Made by a program: the position numbers and the translations under genes. A model generated the notes under the pieces. That model was given only the letters and a program-made list of their open reading frames with translations, did not search any database and had not been told where the DNA came from. Shown piece after piece: positions 62,009 through 64,000 of a stretch of 64,000 bases of DNA; the first letter of the stretch is position 1, and each line of letters starts with the position of its first letter. Origin of the DNA: Natrarchaeobius halalkaliphilus. GTDB lineage: Archaea > Halobacteriota > Halobacteria > Halobacteriales > Natrialbaceae. The DNA lies in contig NZ_REFY01000001.1 of NCBI RefSeq assembly GCF_003841485.1, forward strand, positions 372,001 through 436,000, read 5' to 3'.

Positions 62009-62668
62009 ATGACACGAACCGCATACAGAGCCCAGCTCGAACAGCTCCGAACGAACGTTTTCGAGATGAGCGAGACGGTCTGTCGCCGGCTGCGGCAATC
62101 GCTCGACGCACTCGAGGCGAACGACGACGAGCTCGCTGACGCCGTGATCGCCGGCGACGACGAGGTCAACCGCCGCTATCTCGAACTGGAGAGCGACTGC
62201 ATCGAACTGCTCGCCCTCCAGCAACCGGTCGCGAGCGACCTGCGATTCATCGCGTCGTCGTTCAAGATAATCACCGACCTCGAGCGAATCGGGGATCTCG
62301 CGGTGAACCTGGCCGAGTACTCACGGCGGGCCGAACGGGATCGCTATCCGGAAATCGATATCGTTCACATCGGCACCGAGACGGTGTTCCTGGTCGAGGA
62401 CGCCATGCGGGCGTACGCGACCGACGACGCCGACGCGACCCGCGACATCGCCGCGAGAGACGACGAGATCGACGCGCTGTGTGAACGAGCCAGCCGGACC
62501 GTCGTTCGCGGCCTCGTCGACGCCGACGCCGCAGACGACGCGCTTCTGGCGGACGTCTCGCGGATGCTGTTGACGATCCGCGATCTGGAACGAGTCGGTG
62601 ATCACGCGGTCAACGTCGCGGCCCGGACGCTGTACATGGTCGACAACGACGACGAGTTGATCTACTGA
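62009..62668 (+). CDS. phoU: phosphate uptake regulator PhoU
   Basis: The 219-residue protein is a standard PhoU: two three-helix bundle halves with the repeated metal-binding pattern FKIITDLERIGDLAVNLAEY (residues 85-104) and MLLTIRDLERVGDHAVNVAARTLY (near 187-210). It links the state of the Pst transporter to gene control. It starts two bases after the pstB stop. With the AbrB-PhoU protein at the other end, the locus has two PhoU-type proteins, one with and one without a DNA-binding domain. Confidence 0.93.
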   Translation: MTRTAYRAQLEQLRTNVFEMSETVCRRLRQSLDALEANDDELADAVIAGDDEVNRRYLELESDCIELLALQQPVASDLRFIASSFKIITDLERIGDLAVNLAEYSRRAERDRYPEIDIVHIGTETVFLVEDAMRAYATDDADATRDIAARDDEIDALCERASRTVVRGLVDADAADDALLADVSRMLLTIRDLERVGDHAVNVAARTLYMVDNDDELIY

Positions 62669-62974
62669 CGGCGCAGAGATGTCCGGCGGAGGAGAAACGC
62701 GAACCGACCGAAGGACGGTTCAGCCCGTCGGAACCGCCACGTCCGTCGCGTCGGTCCCGAAGCCGGTGCGAGAGAGCACGAACTCGAGTCGGAGGACTCG
62801 ATCGCGTGCCGTCTTTTCACTCACGGGTATTATTGACTGTATACTCAATCGTTATTAGACGGAGGGGCTGGTACAGGGCATAATATCACTGTATTGGGCC
62901 ACAGTAGTGCATCTTCGAGATTCTCCGAAACTGAATCGGAAGATGTACTTGAGAGAACATTCAACTATATCTCG
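62669..62974. promoter_or_regulatory. arsR promoter region with candidate operator
   Basis: The 306 bases between phoU and arsR contain no gene that I can support. TTGACTGTATACTCAA at 62833-62848 is an imperfect palindrome (6 of 8 pairs) in an AT-rich stretch, a possible ArsR or phosphate-regulator site. Its distance to the chosen arsR start (about 125 bases) suggests either a longer leader or an upstream start for arsR; an in-frame start at 62894 exists. Confidence 0.4.
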
Positions 62975-63373
62975 ATGGCACACGCGACGGAACGCCTGCG
63001 ACGGTACCTCGAGGACGAACTCGAGGAGTGTCGAAGCGAGGACGTCGACCGCCGGCTCGACGAACTCGGGACGCTCGAGGCGACGATCGGACACGAGCGG
63101 GTCAGCGACGAACTCGACGTGCTCTCGGCGCTCGCAAACGAGACGCGGTACGCGATCGTCCGCGTTCTCGTGGCCGCTCGCGAGGAGCTCTGCGTCTGCG
63201 AGTTGAACGCGGTGGTCGACGTGACCGAGAGCGGCCTCAGTCACGCGCTCTCCGCGCTCGTCGAAGCTGGCCTCGTCACCGCACGCAAGGAGGGGAGATG
63301 GAGGAAGTACCGGGCGACGAACCGCGCCGTCGCCCTCGTGACGGTTCTCGAGGGGAGCCTCGAGGATGCGTGA
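62975..63373 (+). CDS. arsR: ArsR-family arsenite-responsive repressor
   Basis: The 132-residue winged-helix protein has LDVLSALANETRYAIVRVLVAAREELCVCELNAVVDVTESGLSHALSALVEAGLVTARKEGRWRKYR (residues 48-114). ELCVCEL with Cys73 and Cys75 at the recognition-helix approach is the arsenite-binding site of classical ArsR repressors. Metal binding releases the promoter. Residues 1-45 form an acidic helical extension. Its stop overlaps the acr3 start by eight bases, so both are in one operon, and the arsenite sensor directly controls the pump. ATG at 62975 is chosen; 62894 is an alternative. Confidence 0.9.
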   Translation: MAHATERLRRYLEDELEECRSEDVDRRLDELGTLEATIGHERVSDELDVLSALANETRYAIVRVLVAAREELCVCELNAVVDVTESGLSHALSALVEAGLVTARKEGRWRKYRATNRAVALVTVLEGSLEDA

Positions 63374-64000
63374 CGCTCACGATCACGGGCCGAACTGCGA
63401 CTGTGGGAGCTGTGGGGATCCGCGGGCGATGGACGTCCTCGATAAGTACCTCACCGTCTGGATCTTCGCCGCGATGGCGGTCGGCGTCGGACTCGGATAC
63501 GTCGCACCCGGAGTCGTCGATCCGATCCGGGAGTACTCCCTCGTCGAACTCGGCCTGATACTGATGATGTACCCGCCGCTTGCGAAGGTCAACTACCGGC
63601 GGCTCCCGACGGTGTTCAGCCAGTGGCGCATCCTCAGCCTGAGCCTCCTCCAGAACTGGCTGATCGGGCCGACCGTCATGTTTCTGCTGGCGGTGATCTT
63701 CTTCAGCGGGGCGGTCCCCTGGTTCCCCGCCCGTCCGGAGTACTTCCTCGGGCTGATCTTCATCGGGATGGCTCGCTGTATCGCCATGGTGCTCGTCTGG
63801 AACGACCTCGCGGACGGCTCGAGCGAGTACGCCGCCGGCTTAGTCGCGTTCAACAGCGTCTTCCAGATCGTCACCTACGGGGTGTACATCTGGGCGTTCG
63901 CGCTGGTTCTCCCGCCCCTGCTCGGCCTCGACGCGTTAGCCAGCGGGATCTCCGCCTTCGACATCACGACGATGCAGGTGTTCGAAGCGATCGTCATCTT
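63366..64000 (+). CDS. acr3: ACR3-type arsenite efflux transporter (C-terminus beyond the window)
   Basis: The first 211 residues are present. A hydrophilic start, MRDAHDHGPNCDCGSCGDPR, is rich in His and Cys (Cys11, 13, 16). From residue 22 the membrane domain begins DVLDKYLTVWIFAAMAVGVGLGYVAPG, followed by LILMMYPPLAKVNYRRLP and IFIGMARCIAMVLVWNDLADG, with the conserved ACR3 Cys at 138. The protein exports arsenite using the proton gradient. It overlaps arsR by eight bases. An ATG at 63429 would give a version without the Cys-rich start. Confidence 0.92.
   Translation, partial: MRDAHDHGPNCDCGSCGDPRAMDVLDKYLTVWIFAAMAVGVGLGYVAPGVVDPIREYSLVELGLILMMYPPLAKVNYRRLPTVFSQWRILSLSLLQNWLIGPTVMFLLAVIFFSGAVPWFPARPEYFLGLIFIGMARCIAMVLVWNDLADGSSEYAAGLVAFNSVFQIVTYGVYIWAFALVLPPLLGLDALASGISAFDITTMQVFEAIVI

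Overview
The window is chromosomal DNA of an extremely halophilic archaeon. Four things point there: high GC; acidic, Asp/Glu-rich proteins; TATA boxes about 25 bases before near-leaderless starts (serB, rnpB, pstS); and haloarchaea-specific families (Hvo_1808 surface protein, HTH_10 and FilR1-type regulators, AbrB-PhoU, LWR-salt protein). The codon and word use suggest the Natrialbaceae, but that is inference.

Left part (1-26060) is mostly core metabolism: a PAS sensor fragment, a metal-dependent cyclase, serB, the metX-metY operon of homocysteine synthesis, RNase P RNA (minus strand), an AMMECR1 protein, nicotinate phosphoribosyltransferase and an isochorismatase-fold hydrolase around a membrane-anchored HExxH surface protein, an HTTM protein, a DMT exporter, three phosphatase-like genes, a four-gene ABC importer, citrate synthase and small regulators.

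Middle (26061-47016) is a CRISPR-Cas island. It begins at a tRNA-His gene, and a 15-base copy of the tRNA 3' end lies 22 bases beyond the last CRISPR repeat. Inside is a complete type I-D operon on the minus strand, cas6-cas10d-csc2-csc1-cas3-cas4-cas1-cas2, with a divergent CARF-HTH regulator (csa3). Two arrays of 37-base repeats lie outside the operon and are transcribed away from it: array 1 (41 repeats, 40 spacers, minus strand) and array 2 (96 repeats, 95 spacers, plus strand). Their repeats differ at four positions. The two oldest repeats of array 1 carry the array-2 sequence, a fossil of a repeat switch. The two leaders share several elements at identical distances from the first repeat. 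Each array has one tandemly duplicated spacer, and both of these spacers contain a perfect inverted repeat. No integrase is visible.

Right part (47017-64000) holds a small zinc-ribbon protein, a REC-LOV histidine kinase, a winged-helix protein, a sugar epimerase convergent with a four-gene surface-glycan operon (DPM-like GT2, GT4, GtrA-DUF2079 fusion, alkaline-phosphatase-fold protein), an AbrB-PhoU regulator divergent from pstSCAB-phoU, and the start of an arsR-acr3 arsenic resistance operon.
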